This document shows positions 29,006-38,349 of a stretch of DNA of 64,000 nucleotides, piece after piece. Position 1 is the first letter of the stretch. Each line of letters begins with the position of its first letter. The translations under genes and the position numbers were made by a program. The notes beneath the pieces are model-generated. The model did no database searches and was not told the DNA's origin. It saw only the letters and a list, made by a program, of their open reading frames with translations. Source of the DNA: Bacillus sp. SM2101 (GTDB taxonomy: Bacteria; Bacillota; Bacilli; Bacillales; SM2101); the NCBI RefSeq assembly GCF_018588585.1, contig NZ_JAEUFG010000018.1:1-64000 (forward strand). Direction: 5' to 3'.

Positions 29006-29938
29006 ATGATGCACGTTGCAACCTTTACTTATTCAGCAACCGATAGTGAGCAGATTTATGCTAAAAAATGGATTCCTGAACTATCCGAGTACCGAAGAGG
29101 AATTGTCCAAATTGCGCATGGTATGGCAGAACATATTGGGAGGTATGATAAATTTGCTCAGGCGCTCGTCAATGAGGGATATATTGTTTATGGCAATGAT
29201 CATCGAGGTCATGGACAAACTGCAAATAATGAAGAGGACATTGGATATTTTGCAGATAGAAACGGCTTTGATTTAGTTGTAGAGGACATGTTTTATCTCA
29301 CAAACCTGATCAAGGAACAACATGAACAACTTCCAATATTTTTATTTGGTCACAGCATGGGATCGTTTTTATCTAGAAGATTTATACAATTACATGGTGA
29401 AGAGATCACCGGTGTAATACTTTCTGGGACTGGCGGCGACCCTGGAATCTTGGGGAAAATTGGGGCGAGATTAGCAAAAAGCGAAATGACTAGGAAAGGA
29501 CTGCGTCACCGTAGCAAACGGTTAGATAAACTTTCTTTTGGTAGCTATAATAAATCATTTAAACCGACACGAACTGATTTTGATTGGCTATCCCGGGATC
29601 AACAAGAAGTTGATAAATATGTTGACGATGCTTTATGTGGTGGAGTATTTACTTCTAGTTTCTTTTATGATTTATTAACAGGGCTTGAGGTTATTCATAG
29701 AAAAGATAATATTTTAAAAATACGAAAAGATTTACCGATATACTTATTTTCGGGTGCAAAGGATCCCGTGGGTAATTTTTCGAAAGGTGTATCGAAAGTA
29801 TATGAAGCGTATAAGGCAGCAGGTATTGAAGACGTTACTTATAAGTTATATAAAGATGGACGGCATGAAATGTTGAATGAAACAAACCGGGATGAGGTGT
29901 ATGAAGATATTATTACATGGCTTATAAAGCATACGTGA
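29006..29938 (+). CDS. Alpha/beta hydrolase, monoacylglycerol-lipase-like
   Basis: A 310-residue serine hydrolase. It has QIAHGMAEHIGRYDKFA (oxyanion-hole HGxxEH), YGNDHRGHG, the nucleophile elbow FGHSMGS (Ser near residue 121), an acid in SGAKDPVGN, and the terminal DGRHEMLNE with the catalytic His. This order matches monoglyceride lipase/lysophospholipase-type hydrolases of Bacillus. No signal peptide is present, so it should act in the cytoplasm. GAGGGGA precedes the ATG. It is a single gene ended by a hairpin shared with the convergent membrane protein. Confidence 0.85.
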   Translation: MMHVATFTYSATDSEQIYAKKWIPELSEYRRGIVQIAHGMAEHIGRYDKFAQALVNEGYIVYGNDHRGHGQTANNEEDIGYFADRNGFDLVVEDMFYLTNLIKEQHEQLPIFLFGHSMGSFLSRRFIQLHGEEITGVILSGTGGDPGILGKIGARLAKSEMTRKGLRHRSKRLDKLSFGSYNKSFKPTRTDFDWLSRDQQEVDKYVDDALCGGVFTSSFFYDLLTGLEVIHRKDNILKIRKDLPIYLFSGAKDPVGNFSKGVSKVYEAYKAAGIEDVTYKLYKDGRHEMLNETNRDEVYEDIITWLIKHT

Positions 29939-29985
29939 ATTAGAGGATGCAACGATGTTAAAACAAATAATCGTTAACATAAATA

Positions 29986-30033
29986 AAGTAGTTCATATTG
30001 GAAATTATTAATTATAATCCAACTGAACTACTT
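29986..30033. terminator. Bidirectional terminator
   Basis: AAGTAGTTCA..TTGGA pairs with TCCAA.TGAACTACTT around an AT-rich loop, between the convergent hydrolase and AI-2E-family genes. T-runs are short on both sides. Confidence 0.65.
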
Positions 30034-30052
30034 GATGTTAAGGTATTTGTTC

Positions 30053-31135
30053 TTATTTAGATAACCTAGCTTCTACTAAATCTTCAAGCGTAGTTTTCAT
30101 GACGGCTACAATTGGTACTGCAATGAACATCCCTATTACACCAAATGTACCACCACCGATTATAATAGCTAAAATGATCCATACTGGGCTTAAGCCAACT
30201 TTATCACCCAAAATTTTTGGTCCTAAATAGTAACCATCAAATTGCTGAAGTGCAAAGATGAAAATGGCTACCCATAGTGCTTGGATTGGATCACTAAATA
30301 ATGTAATGATAACAGCTGGTACCATTCCAATGAATGGACCAAAATATGGAATCATATTAGTAATACCTACAATTAAGCTGATTAATAGTGCATACGGTAC
30401 ATTTAATATTAAAAGTCCTATAAAACATAATATTCCTATAATAAGGGAGTCTAACAATTTTCCAACTAGAAACTTTGAGAAAACTTCATCTAAATGACTG
30501 AAAAATTGTAGAACAGATTTCGCATAGCGTTCAGAGAGTAATGCTTTAACCAATTTTTTTGCTCCGGCACCAAAAGCCTCTTTGTCTTTTAGCATATAGA
30601 TCGAAATAATAATTCCTATTAAAATATTGAAAGCTGTGGATGTAAGGGATATTAACCAGTCAGCAAGCTTATTTAAAAACAAACTAGTATATTCCCCAAT
30701 TTTCAAAAATAGATCATTAGTATATGTATTTACATTAGACGTAATACCGTATTTTTCTAACAGTTCATTCTCAACGATATATTTTGTTATCCATTTGTTT
30801 GTATCTTCTATATATTTAGGTAGGTTGCTAATTAGGTTACCTATATTATCAATAATAATTGGCGTTATAAAAGTGAAGATTAAGCCTATAAATGAAAAGA
30901 ATAACAAATAAACAGTAGTAATACTTATAATGCGGTTTACTTTGAACTTTCCTTCAAAATAATCAACTAGCGCCTTTAATAAATAAGCAATTCCAAAGGC
31001 GACAAAAAATGGAGAGAGTAACGATAAAAATGAAGAGACCGTCAGCTTCACCAATTCATAATTATCTACAAATTTCCATAATACTAATGCTGCGAATAAA
31101 AACAGCAAATATTGATACCACTTACGATCCTTCAA
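30053..31135 (-). CDS. AI-2E family (UPF0118/PerM-type) membrane protein
   Basis: A 360-residue protein with about seven to eight membrane segments: a hydrophobic N-terminal pair, a long soluble middle (about residues 90-150), and a C-terminal bundle with NVPYALLISLIVGITNMIPY followed by FGPFIGMVPA, the family hallmark. Members are annotated as autoinducer-2 exporters or, in some bacteria, cation antiporters; the true substrate here is unknown. The ribosome site GGGAGA precedes the ATG. It is monocistronic. Confidence 0.87.
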   Translation of the reverse strand: MKDRKWYQYLLFLFAALVLWKFVDNYELVKLTVSSFLSLLSPFFVAFGIAYLLKALVDYFEGKFKVNRIISITTVYLLFFSFIGLIFTFITPIIIDNIGNLISNLPKYIEDTNKWITKYIVENELLEKYGITSNVNTYTNDLFLKIGEYTSLFLNKLADWLISLTSTAFNILIGIIISIYMLKDKEAFGAGAKKLVKALLSERYAKSVLQFFSHLDEVFSKFLVGKLLDSLIIGILCFIGLLILNVPYALLISLIVGITNMIPYFGPFIGMVPAVIITLFSDPIQALWVAIFIFALQQFDGYYLGPKILGDKVGLSPVWIILAIIIGGGTFGVIGMFIAVPIVAVMKTTLEDLVEARLSK

Positions 31136-31563
31136 TGCACAAATCTCCCTACAATTATTTTATGTACTTCTATATTAGACTGTTTTATCGCAATAGTCCA
31201 TTTATCTGCAAAACGACATTGTACAAAGTTGTTTTTGCATAAATTGTTACTTTTTACTAAAGGATAAACACGATTACGTATAGCATTCTTGATATCATTT
31301 CTACCATCAAATAAAGAGGCTCGAACCAAGCCCACCTTTCTTTCCATTTTCGTTAAATAGAAAAGACCCTTTTACTAATTTAAGCAGTGGCAATAATTGA
31401 GACTATTTTCGTGCTAAGAAATATACTTATTATGCCACTAGAATTGAATCTGTGTTTTTTATAAAAATGACAATCGAATAAAACAGCAAAAAAATTGCAA
31501 TAAAGTTATTAAAGAAACCTAATATTTTCGACTTGAAAAAAGTTAAAGGATTAAAACAGCAAC
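31136..31563. other. Gene-free gap between divergent genes
   Basis: 428 AT-rich bases between two divergent genes. A 71-codon minus-strand frame (31132-31347) has no recognisable features and weak composition. The segment CTATTTTCGTGCTAAGAAAT near 31405 may be a worn remnant of the dispersed repeat. No riboswitch or strong hairpin is visible. Confidence 0.5.
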
Positions 31564-32418
31564 ATGACGAATATTATTAAACTTAGTAGAATGGGGGGAT
31601 ACGAAATAAAACAGGATGTAGTTAGTTTCTATAATCAAATGGCATGGAATGAGAAAGCTTACGAAGCTTGGTTTGCAAGATATGGCACACCGAAAGAGTA
31701 CGCTTTACGGTTAAAGAAAAATCCAGAAAATAAAGTATCTCACTACTTAAGGTTTATGGGTGACGTAAAAGGTAAAAAGCTAGCAAATTTATTAGGATCT
31801 AAAGGTAATAATGCTGTGTGTTTTGCATTATTAGGTGCTGAAGTAACCGTTGTTGATATTTCAGAAGAAAATAAAAAATATGCAGTAGAGTTGGCATACG
31901 AAGCTAATGTGAACATCAAGTACATCGTTTCAGATGTATTAGCAATTCCAGATGAAAAAAAGCTAGCAGAGAACGATTTCATTTTGCTAGAATTAGGAGT
32001 GCTGCACTATTTCATTGATTTAGAACCTTTATTTAAGCTTGTCTTCCAATCACTCAAATATGGGGGGAAGTTGATACTTAGAGACTATCACCCAATCGTA
32101 TCGAAGTTGCTCCAAGGAGAAAATGAACTGAAAGCTGCGGGAGATTATTTTCAAGAAGAAGTAATAGACGAAGATGTTGCATATCGGGTCTTATTACCTG
32201 AAAATCATCGTAACACGTTAAACAAAGTGAAGATTCGCAGGTGGAATATAGGAGAAGTCGTGACAGCTGTCTCACAAGCTGGCTTCATAATAAACTGTTT
32301 AGAAGAAGAAAAGGGAATCAAATGGGCGATGCCATATGATTCAGATGATGGAATTGAAAATAGGATTCCGGGATTATTCACTTTGGTTGCTTCTAATCAA
32401 AATATTAAAGAATTTTGA
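31564..32418 (+). CDS. SAM-dependent methyltransferase (class I)
   Basis: A 284-residue Rossmann-type methyltransferase. Motif I reads KLANLLGSKGNNAVCFALLG (about residues 72-91), with the motif II acid in VTVVDISEENKKYA. Motif post-II is YIVSDVLAIP, and motif IV is FILLELGVLHYF. A DYHP segment follows in the C-terminal half. The substrate is unknown; the layout is that of small-molecule methyltransferases. The first ATG has no clear ribosome site. Its stop codon overlaps the -35 element of the sigma-W promoter for yuaF. Confidence 0.82.
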   Translation: MTNIIKLSRMGGYEIKQDVVSFYNQMAWNEKAYEAWFARYGTPKEYALRLKKNPENKVSHYLRFMGDVKGKKLANLLGSKGNNAVCFALLGAEVTVVDISEENKKYAVELAYEANVNIKYIVSDVLAIPDEKKLAENDFILLELGVLHYFIDLEPLFKLVFQSLKYGGKLILRDYHPIVSKLLQGENELKAAGDYFQEEVIDEDVAYRVLLPENHRNTLNKVKIRRWNIGEVVTAVSQAGFIINCLEEEKGIKWAMPYDSDDGIENRIPGLFTLVASNQNIKEF

Positions 32419-32441
32419 AACTATTCTTGCATAAGATCGTA
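32416..32441 (+). promoter_or_regulatory. Sigma-W-type promoter of yuaF-floT
   Basis: TGAAAC at 32416-32421 and CGTA at 32438-32441 are separated by exactly 16 bases, matching the sigma-W consensus. In B. subtilis the yuaF-floT-yuaI operon is a known sigma-W target, so cell-envelope stress control is expected here too. Confidence 0.85.
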
Positions 32442-32476
32442 TTATTAATTAGGCAGCCTAAAGAAAGGAGGAAAAA

Positions 32477-33019
32477 ATGATGGAGGTTATGGGATATCCC
32501 TTACAAACTATTTATTTGTATTGTTTAATCGGTGGAGGCATATTAACGGTTATTTATATTTTATTTGGTGATATTCTTGATGGAATATTGGATGTTGATC
32601 CCGGAGGATATTTAAATCCATCTTTGTTGTTATCATTTTTCACTATTTTTAGTGCAGCAGGATACTTATTAGAAAGGTTAACTTCCCTTACAAGTATTGT
32701 TTCAGCAATTATATCTTTTGTTACGGCTCTTGTTTGTTCAATCATCTTGCATTTATTTGTTTTTGTACCATTAAAGTCAGCTGAAAGTTCCATTACTATA
32801 TCTGAAGACGATTTAAAGGGGAGAATTGGTAAGGTTATTATTTCAATTCCAAAAGGTGGCTATGGAGAGGTAATATTAGAAGGTAAGAGTGGCAATATCG
32901 CAAAATCTGCACAGAGCTTTGATGAAAAGCCGATTGCTTCTGAACAGCAAGTCATTATCATTGATGTCAAATCCGGCGTATTACAAGTAGCACCTTATGA
33001 GGAAAATTATGAGTTTTAA
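32477..33019 (+). CDS. yuaF: NfeD-like membrane protein YuaF
   Basis: A 180-residue protein with three to four membrane helices in the first ~100 residues, followed by a small beta-barrel (OB-fold) domain, DLKGRIGKVIISIPKGGYGE onward. This is the short NfeD type found next to flotillin genes. With FloT it shapes membrane domains and affects membrane fluidity in B. subtilis. AAAGGAGG precedes the ATG, and floT follows 45 bases downstream. Confidence 0.88.
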   Translation: MMEVMGYPLQTIYLYCLIGGGILTVIYILFGDILDGILDVDPGGYLNPSLLLSFFTIFSAAGYLLERLTSLTSIVSAIISFVTALVCSIILHLFVFVPLKSAESSITISEDDLKGRIGKVIISIPKGGYGEVILEGKSGNIAKSAQSFDEKPIASEQQVIIIDVKSGVLQVAPYEENYEF

Positions 33020-33064
33020 AAATAAATTTATTGTAAGATAGAAAATAATAGAGGAGGAGATAAT

Positions 33065-34627
33065 ATGAGTGGTCTTAGCACAATATTTATCGTAATAGGA
33101 GTTGTAGTTTTATTAATTCTTGCTTTAATTGCTGTATTTGTTAGCAGATACAGAACAGTTGGTCCAGATGAAGCACTTATCGTTACTGGAAGCTACTTAG
33201 GGAGTAAAAATGTTAATGTCGATGAAGGTGGCAATAAAATAAAAATAGTACGTGGTGGAGGTACATTTGTATTACCAGTATTCCAACAATCCGAACCGCT
33301 AAGCTTGTTATCTAGTAAACTAGATGTGCAAACACCTGAAGTATATACGGAACAAGGTGTTCCTGTTATGGCAGATGGTACAGCGATTATTAAGATTGGA
33401 AGCACAATTGGAGAAATTGCAACAGCAGCAGAGCAGTTTCTTGGGAAAACAAAGGATGCACTTCAAAATGAAGCACGAGAAGTATTAGAAGGACATCTTC
33501 GTTCTATACTAGGATCTATGACTGTAGAAGAAATTTACAAGAATCGGGAAAAATTCTCTCAAGAGGTTCAACGGGTAGCATCTCAAGACTTAGCAAAAAT
33601 GGGTTTAGTTATCGTATCATTTACGATTAAAGATGTACGCGATAAAAATGGCTACTTAGAATCATTAGGTAAACCTCGTATTGCACAAGTAAAACGTGAT
33701 GCTGACATCGCGACAGCAGAAGCAGACAAAGAAACACGCATCAAGCGTGCAGAAGCAGATAAAGATGCTCAGAGAGCTGAATTAGAACGTGCAACAGAAA
33801 TTGCTGAAGCAGAAAAAGAGAATCAAATGAATATTGCTGATTACCGTAGAGAGCAGGATATAGCGAAAGCACGGGCTGACCAAGCGTATCATTTAGAGGA
33901 AGCACGTGCTAGACAGGAAGTTACAGAACAACAAATGCAAATTAGAATTATAGAGCGCCAAAAGCAAATTGAGCTTGAAGAAAAAGAAATAACACGTCGA
34001 GAGAAGCAATATGATTCTGAGGTGAAAAAGAAAGCAGATGCTGATCGCTATGCTGTAGAGCAGTCGGCAGAAGCGGAAAAAGCTCAACAAATTGCACAAG
34101 CAGATGCACAAAAATACCGTATTGAAGCGATGGCAAGAGCAGAAGCGGAAAAAGTACGAATTGACGGTGTTGCAAAAGCAGATGCAGAACGTGCACAAGG
34201 GGAAGCAGAAGCAGAAGTTACACGTCTTAAAGGTCTTGCAGAAGCAGAAGCGAAACAAAAAATTGCTGAAGCATTTGAAATGTACGGTCAAGCAGCAACA
34301 CTTGATATGATTATTAGCATGCTTCCACAATATGCGAAGGAAGTTGCAAGTCCATTATCAAATATCGATAAAATCACTGTCGTTGACACAGGTAGTGGAG
34401 AAAATGGTGGTGCCAACAAAGTAACAGGCTATGCTACAGATTTGATGTCAACACTACAGGAATCCCTAAAGGCCTCTTCTGGTATTGATGTCAAAAACTT
34501 AATTGAGAATTTCTCAGGAAAAGGAAATATAAAAAATAGTTTAGACGAATTAAAGGAAGAAATGGTAAAAGAGCCTATTTTGGTAGAAGGAAAGTCGAAA
34601 GATCTAGTAACAAATGAACAACAATAA
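33065..34627 (+). CDS. floT: Flotillin FloT (YuaG)
   Basis: A 520-residue flotillin. An N-terminal membrane hairpin segment (residues 5-27) is followed by the SPFH/PHB domain (about 30-220; VGPDEALIVTG, QTPEVYTEQGVPVMADGTA). A long Ala/Glu/Lys-rich coiled coil with repeated AEA/EAE motifs comes next (about 220-420), and then a variable C-terminus. Flotillins scaffold functional membrane microdomains that recruit signalling and secretion proteins. GAGGAGGAG precedes the ATG. It is the second gene of the sigma-W operon, ended by a strong terminator. Confidence 0.96.
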   Translation: MSGLSTIFIVIGVVVLLILALIAVFVSRYRTVGPDEALIVTGSYLGSKNVNVDEGGNKIKIVRGGGTFVLPVFQQSEPLSLLSSKLDVQTPEVYTEQGVPVMADGTAIIKIGSTIGEIATAAEQFLGKTKDALQNEAREVLEGHLRSILGSMTVEEIYKNREKFSQEVQRVASQDLAKMGLVIVSFTIKDVRDKNGYLESLGKPRIAQVKRDADIATAEADKETRIKRAEADKDAQRAELERATEIAEAEKENQMNIADYRREQDIAKARADQAYHLEEARARQEVTEQQMQIRIIERQKQIELEEKEITRREKQYDSEVKKKADADRYAVEQSAEAEKAQQIAQADAQKYRIEAMARAEAEKVRIDGVAKADAERAQGEAEAEVTRLKGLAEAEAKQKIAEAFEMYGQAATLDMIISMLPQYAKEVASPLSNIDKITVVDTGSGENGGANKVTGYATDLMSTLQESLKASSGIDVKNLIENFSGKGNIKNSLDELKEEMVKEPILVEGKSKDLVTNEQQ

Positions 34628-34645
34628 TATTGATTTGTAAGACAA

Positions 34646-34692
34646 AAAAAGGAAATTGACATATCATCAACGATATGTCAATTTCCTTTTTG
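34646..34692 (+). terminator. Terminator after floT
   Basis: A perfect 15-bp stem, GGAAATTGACATATC with GATATGTCAATTTCC, is preceded by AAAAA and followed by TTTTT. It ends the yuaF-floT unit. Confidence 0.93.
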
Positions 34693-35147
34693 TCGTGTAT
34701 ATTAGTCTTAATGAATTACATATATAAAGAAACCAAGTTAATATCTGAACATTTAGAAAAAGTAAAAGATACACAGTTTTATTTATAATAAAGGTAATGT
34801 TGAAAGGTAACGATAAATGACCTTTCTCAAATAGATGATCGACTATTTTGTCATCATCACTCTTTATTTTTGATAGGAAAGGTCTGAAACCAAGCTTTTG
34901 AAGTTGTTTTATACTGTTGTCATTGTTTTGTAGACAACTAACTTTAGTTGTTAACTTGTTTATTGTTATGGGTGAAATATAACAATCAAAGATGATAACA
35001 ATTTCTATTTGTGAAAAAAGAAATACATTTGCGTTAATTTCACAGATCTAACACAATTTTATTGTAAAATGACTGTTAGATATTTTTTACATAATAAAAT
35101 TGGTAATAATGGACTTATCAATGATAGAAGGGGAGATAAATTAAATA
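34693..35147. other. Gene-free gap before the lipoprotein gene
   Basis: 455 AT-rich bases without a convincing frame. AGAAGGGGAGATAAA just before 35148 is the ribosome site of the next gene. A plausible -10-like TATTTTTTACATAATAAAAT stretch lies near 35081-35100. No riboswitch was recognised. Confidence 0.5.
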
Positions 35148-35951
35148 ATGAAGAAGTTACTTGTATTAGTTGCAGTATTGATCATAGGGTTAGTTGGTTG
35201 TTCTAAAACAGAGGAGCCACATGTACAATTGGAATTGATTGAGGTAGTAATTCAAACGAAGCCAGCTGTAATTAATCCACAGGATGAAGTTGAAATATCC
35301 GCAACAGTAACACAGGGAGAAGGTTTTGTTAATGATGCTGATAGTGTGACCTTTGAAATTAAAAAAATGGATGAAGAGGAATCAGAGGAAGTAGAGGGAA
35401 AGCTCAAAGGAGACGGAGTTTATTTTATTAACAAAACTTTTTCAGAAGCAGGTGTTTATGCTGTTACTGCACATGTTACAGCACGAGGATTACATACTAT
35501 GCCTACGGAAGATATAACAGTCGGTTCGGCTGATGTTCAGCAAGAGAGCGAAAGCGTAATGAATGATGACTCAAGTGAGAGCATGGATATGAGCGATGAA
35601 GATAGTCACGAGAACATGGAAAGTGAATCTAGCGACCATGAAGAAGGAAATCATGGTGAAGGACTCAAAATTCATTTTATGTCAATGGATAATGTGAAAT
35701 TAAATACTGAAGTAGCATTAACGGCACATCTCCAATTAGATAATAATCCATTATCAAAAGCTGAGGTTCAGTTTGAAGTTTGGCAGGACGGTCAAGAAAA
35801 GCATGATTATATTGACGCTATTGAAGGTGACGCTGGAGAATATAAGGCGCTAAAAACCTTTGATACCATCGGTGAGTATAAAGTGACTGTCCATATGAAA
35901 AAGGATGAGCTTCATGATCATATTGATAAAACAATTCATGTAGTAAAATAA
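35148..35951 (+). CDS. Lipoprotein with two FixH/YtkA-like domains and a His/Met-rich linker
   Basis: A 267-residue secreted lipoprotein (signal peptide with lipobox LVGC, Cys near residue 18). Two similar beta-sandwich domains follow, about residues 25-125 and 170-267, each with the YtkA/FixH-like pattern of a conserved PxxxxxxEVE/ TEVALTAHL strand and a YxVTxHV ending. They are joined by an acidic linker (about 128-170) rich in Ser, Asp, Glu, Met and His (SMDMSDEDSHENM). YtkA-like proteins are linked to copper handling in some bacteria, so metal binding is possible but unproven. Confidence 0.75.
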   Translation: MKKLLVLVAVLIIGLVGCSKTEEPHVQLELIEVVIQTKPAVINPQDEVEISATVTQGEGFVNDADSVTFEIKKMDEEESEEVEGKLKGDGVYFINKTFSEAGVYAVTAHVTARGLHTMPTEDITVGSADVQQESESVMNDDSSESMDMSDEDSHENMESESSDHEEGNHGEGLKIHFMSMDNVKLNTEVALTAHLQLDNNPLSKAEVQFEVWQDGQEKHDYIDAIEGDAGEYKALKTFDTIGEYKVTVHMKKDELHDHIDKTIHVVK

Positions 35952-36000
35952 CCTATAAAAGGAAGGTTATAAGGATAAAGCTAAAACTAGACAGCTATTG

Positions 36001-36045
36001 GGGCGACTCTAAGTCGATAATTCGACTTAGAGCCGCTCTTTTTTA
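36001..36045 (+). terminator. Terminator after the lipoprotein gene
   Basis: GGGCGACTCTAAGTCGA pairs with TCGACTTAGAGCCGCTC around four bases and is followed by TTTTTTT. It is a strong intrinsic terminator. Confidence 0.93.
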
Positions 36046-36242
36046 TTGGAGTAAATTGGCAATATTTTTTATGTTTTTTTGTCATCATTGGAATGGAATT
36101 ATGGTAATTAGCACCAAAAATTAAGTTGCGTTTTTTATGTGGTTCGATTTATACTAGATATATAATTCTTTATAAAGAACTTAAAATTCATTAAGGAGAA
36201 CAGTTTTGAGGATTATAATGTCCTTTTTTGGAGGTGAATTTT

Positions 36243-36632
36243 TTGTTACCGATAAGCATACAACAACCTGCTAGTGGGGTTGTATCAATTGTGAGATATA
36301 GAAATCAGTCTATCCAAACGAAAAGTGCAGCTATTAAAATTATCTCTTTTCAAGATGATGGGTTAATTTTTGTTTGTGATTTGAAATTTCCTGTGAGTAA
36401 AGAAATAATTTTAAAAATTAACTTAGATATATTTAAAGAAGAAATAAATGTATTTGGAAGTATCGATGAAAGGTGTGAAATAGGAATAAAAGGATATGAG
36501 CATGTGATTGTTTACCATTTAGTAAGTGATGAGGTTATTGGAGACCTTTCAGAGGTAACAAAAAAATATTTGAAATTATCATTGTATAAAAAGAACCTAG
36601 AGATTATACAACAACAAGATAAGATGTATTGA
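36243..36632 (+). CDS. PilZ-like small protein
   Basis: About 129 residues, starting from TTG 36243 six bases after GGAGGTG. The beta-rich core (about residues 12-95: GVVSIVRYRN, SFQDDGLIFVCDLKFPVSKE, VFGSIDE, YEHVIVYHL) has the order of a PilZ domain. The RxxxR and D/NxSxxG c-di-GMP signature is incomplete, so ligand binding is doubtful. A short helical C-terminal tail follows. It sits 55 bases before a SinR-like regulator, suggesting a link to motility or biofilm control, but function is not established. Confidence 0.55.
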   Translation: MLPISIQQPASGVVSIVRYRNQSIQTKSAAIKIISFQDDGLIFVCDLKFPVSKEIILKINLDIFKEEINVFGSIDERCEIGIKGYEHVIVYHLVSDEVIGDLSEVTKKYLKLSLYKKNLEIIQQQDKMY

Positions 36633-36687
36633 GTAGAGAAAGGGAGATGGTGCTCACTAAAGAAAAAATGCCGAAGGAGGAAAATAA

Positions 36688-37008
36688 ATGGATGGTTGTA
36701 AGGTAAAAGAGATAAGAATAATGCAAGGGATTTCATTGTCAGAACTTTCTAAACTATCGGGTGTTTCTAAATCATATTTAAGTATCATTGAAAGAGGCAT
36801 ACAGAAGAACCCTAGTATAGAAATAATTTGTAAAATTGCAGCAGCACTTAATGTGAATGTTGAAAAACTTATCAGTCCAAATGATGAAAAGTATATACAT
36901 AAAGAAATAGATAATGAGGTTTTAGCATTAGCATTAGAGTTTTCTCAAGTTGATATTGATAAGGAAAAAGTAAAAAAATTTAAAGAATTCATCGAATTGC
37001 TCAAGTAA
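36688..37008 (+). CDS. SinR-like HTH transcriptional regulator
   Basis: A 106-residue protein. The N-terminal Xre-type helix-turn-helix (about residues 5-62, ISLSELSKLSGVSKSYLSII then ERGIQKNPS) is very close to SinR. The C-terminal helix pair (about 75-106, DNEVLALALEFSQ then KKFKEFIELLK) is shorter and lacks the EW signature of the SinI-binding domain in SinR. It may be a SlrR-like or otherwise modified paralogue controlling matrix or motility genes. AAGGAGG precedes the ATG. A true SinR copy lies 1.3 kb downstream. Confidence 0.82.
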   Translation: MDGCKVKEIRIMQGISLSELSKLSGVSKSYLSIIERGIQKNPSIEIICKIAAALNVNVEKLISPNDEKYIHKEIDNEVLALALEFSQVDIDKEKVKKFKEFIELLK

Positions 37009-37193
37009 ACAATATAGGGGGCTTGTATATAAGTCTTTGCTTCTTTCGATTTGAGACTAAGAATAGCTATCAATTTATTGTTCTTTATTAAGAATATGAG
37101 TGATTTGTCTGTTGTATGACAAGTATTAAACATGTTGTATTTTATCAGTAAGAACAAATAAGATGATTTAACCGTTGGTGGAGAAGGAGATTC

Positions 37194-37847
37194 ATGAAAA
37201 AATTTTATATTTGTTTTGTTTTTCTTGGTATCTTAATTATTGCTTATCCAAAAGTGAATAATTTTTATAACTCTTACAATCAACAAAAGTTATTACAGTC
37301 CTTCAAACAAGTATCACCAGTGACGATAGATGATAACTTACAAAGTAATTACCAGGCGGTAAATCAAGTATTAAACAAAGGTGAGACAATTGACTCTGGA
37401 AAGATAACTAAAAGTCAACCAGATAAAGTATTAGAAAGTGAAAATCTCGACGTTATAGGTACGCTTTCAATTAATAAAATTGAGTTAATTCTACCGATTG
37501 TTGAGGGGTCTTCAGATAAAGACTTGAAATATGCTGCTGGTCATTTAATTGAAACGGCTCCTATAGGTAAAAAAGGTAACGCTGCTATCGCAGCACACCG
37601 AAGTTATACTTACGGAAAATTTTTTAATAGATTAGATGAACTTGAAAGTGGGGATGAGATAGTCATTCAAACCCTTACTGATAATCATGTGTATTCTGTT
37701 TTTAATAAGATAGTAGTTTTACCAACTGATATGTCTGTTCTTTCTAATCTAGGAGATGATTCATATATTACGTTAATTACCTGCGATCCTATTAAGAATC
37801 CTACTCATCGTTTAATTGTTCAGGCACAAAAGAAAAATGATGACTGA
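37194..37847 (+). CDS. Class D sortase
   Basis: A 217-residue membrane-anchored transpeptidase. An N-terminal membrane helix (residues 3-19) is followed by the sortase barrel. The catalytic His is in AIAAHRSYT (about residue 131), the Cys in the class D-like motif TLITCDP (about 197-203), and the Arg in THRLIVQ. Sortases attach secreted proteins with LPxTG-like signals to the cell wall. No substrate with such a signal is encoded nearby. It lies between a SinR-like gene and sinI, a place where other Bacillus carry matrix genes. Confidence 0.88.
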   Translation: MKKFYICFVFLGILIIAYPKVNNFYNSYNQQKLLQSFKQVSPVTIDDNLQSNYQAVNQVLNKGETIDSGKITKSQPDKVLESENLDVIGTLSINKIELILPIVEGSSDKDLKYAAGHLIETAPIGKKGNAAIAAHRSYTYGKFFNRLDELESGDEIVIQTLTDNHVYSVFNKIVVLPTDMSVLSNLGDDSYITLITCDPIKNPTHRLIVQAQKKNDD

Positions 37848-38017
37848 CAGAGGATTTTTGCCTACAGCCTTGTTGTTATTACGAAGAAAAATGCGGGACA
37901 TAAGAGAAAATTTATTATTAGGTAATTCCTATGGAAAAAAATTTTTTGAGATGTTCAGGGAAGAGGATATATAGCAACAAAGTATATAACAAAGAAAACT
38001 ATTGTGGAGGGGAAAAA

Positions 38018-38143
38018 ATGAGTAATACAAAGCAGCAAGTAAAGCTCGATGAGGAGTGGGTTGATTTAATTCTTACAGCATTAGAAATTGGTTTACCTGT
38101 AGAGGAAATACGTAATTTCTTAAAAGATGTCAAACAAGCATAA
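38018..38143 (+). CDS. sinI: SinI-type anti-repressor
   Basis: A 41-residue protein: a short N-terminus and the SinI helix-loop-helix LDEEWVDLILTALEIGLPVE then EIRNFL, matching B. subtilis SinI in the LDxEWVxL and EEIRxFL positions. SinI binds SinR and releases its targets at the start of biofilm formation. The start is set by TGGAGGGG seven bases upstream, shorter than the longest open frame. It lies 206 bases before sinR, as in B. subtilis. Confidence 0.87.
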   Translation: MSNTKQQVKLDEEWVDLILTALEIGLPVEEIRNFLKDVKQA

Positions 38144-38349
38144 TTGAAAAAATCTACTGTGCTTTAAGTTGTTATGATTTTATGAAACAATCATCTCTTG
38201 CTCTATGGTATACTAAAACATATATGCGAAAATGTTTAGTAAATGAATATATACGGAGAAATAATTCGAATAGTTTTTATGTCCAATGAATTTAGATAAC
38301 CAATAAAACATTTTAACTCTAACATAGAAAGAAATAAGTAGGTGAAAAA

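Noticed and set aside
31132-31347. 71-codon minus-strand frame before the AI-2E family gene
   Set aside because: No family features and an unusual composition; its overlap with the downstream start looks accidental.
33893-34330. Cys/Phe-rich minus-strand frame inside floT
   Set aside because: It is the antisense of the Ala/Glu-rich coiled-coil repeats of flotillin; such long shadow frames are expected there.
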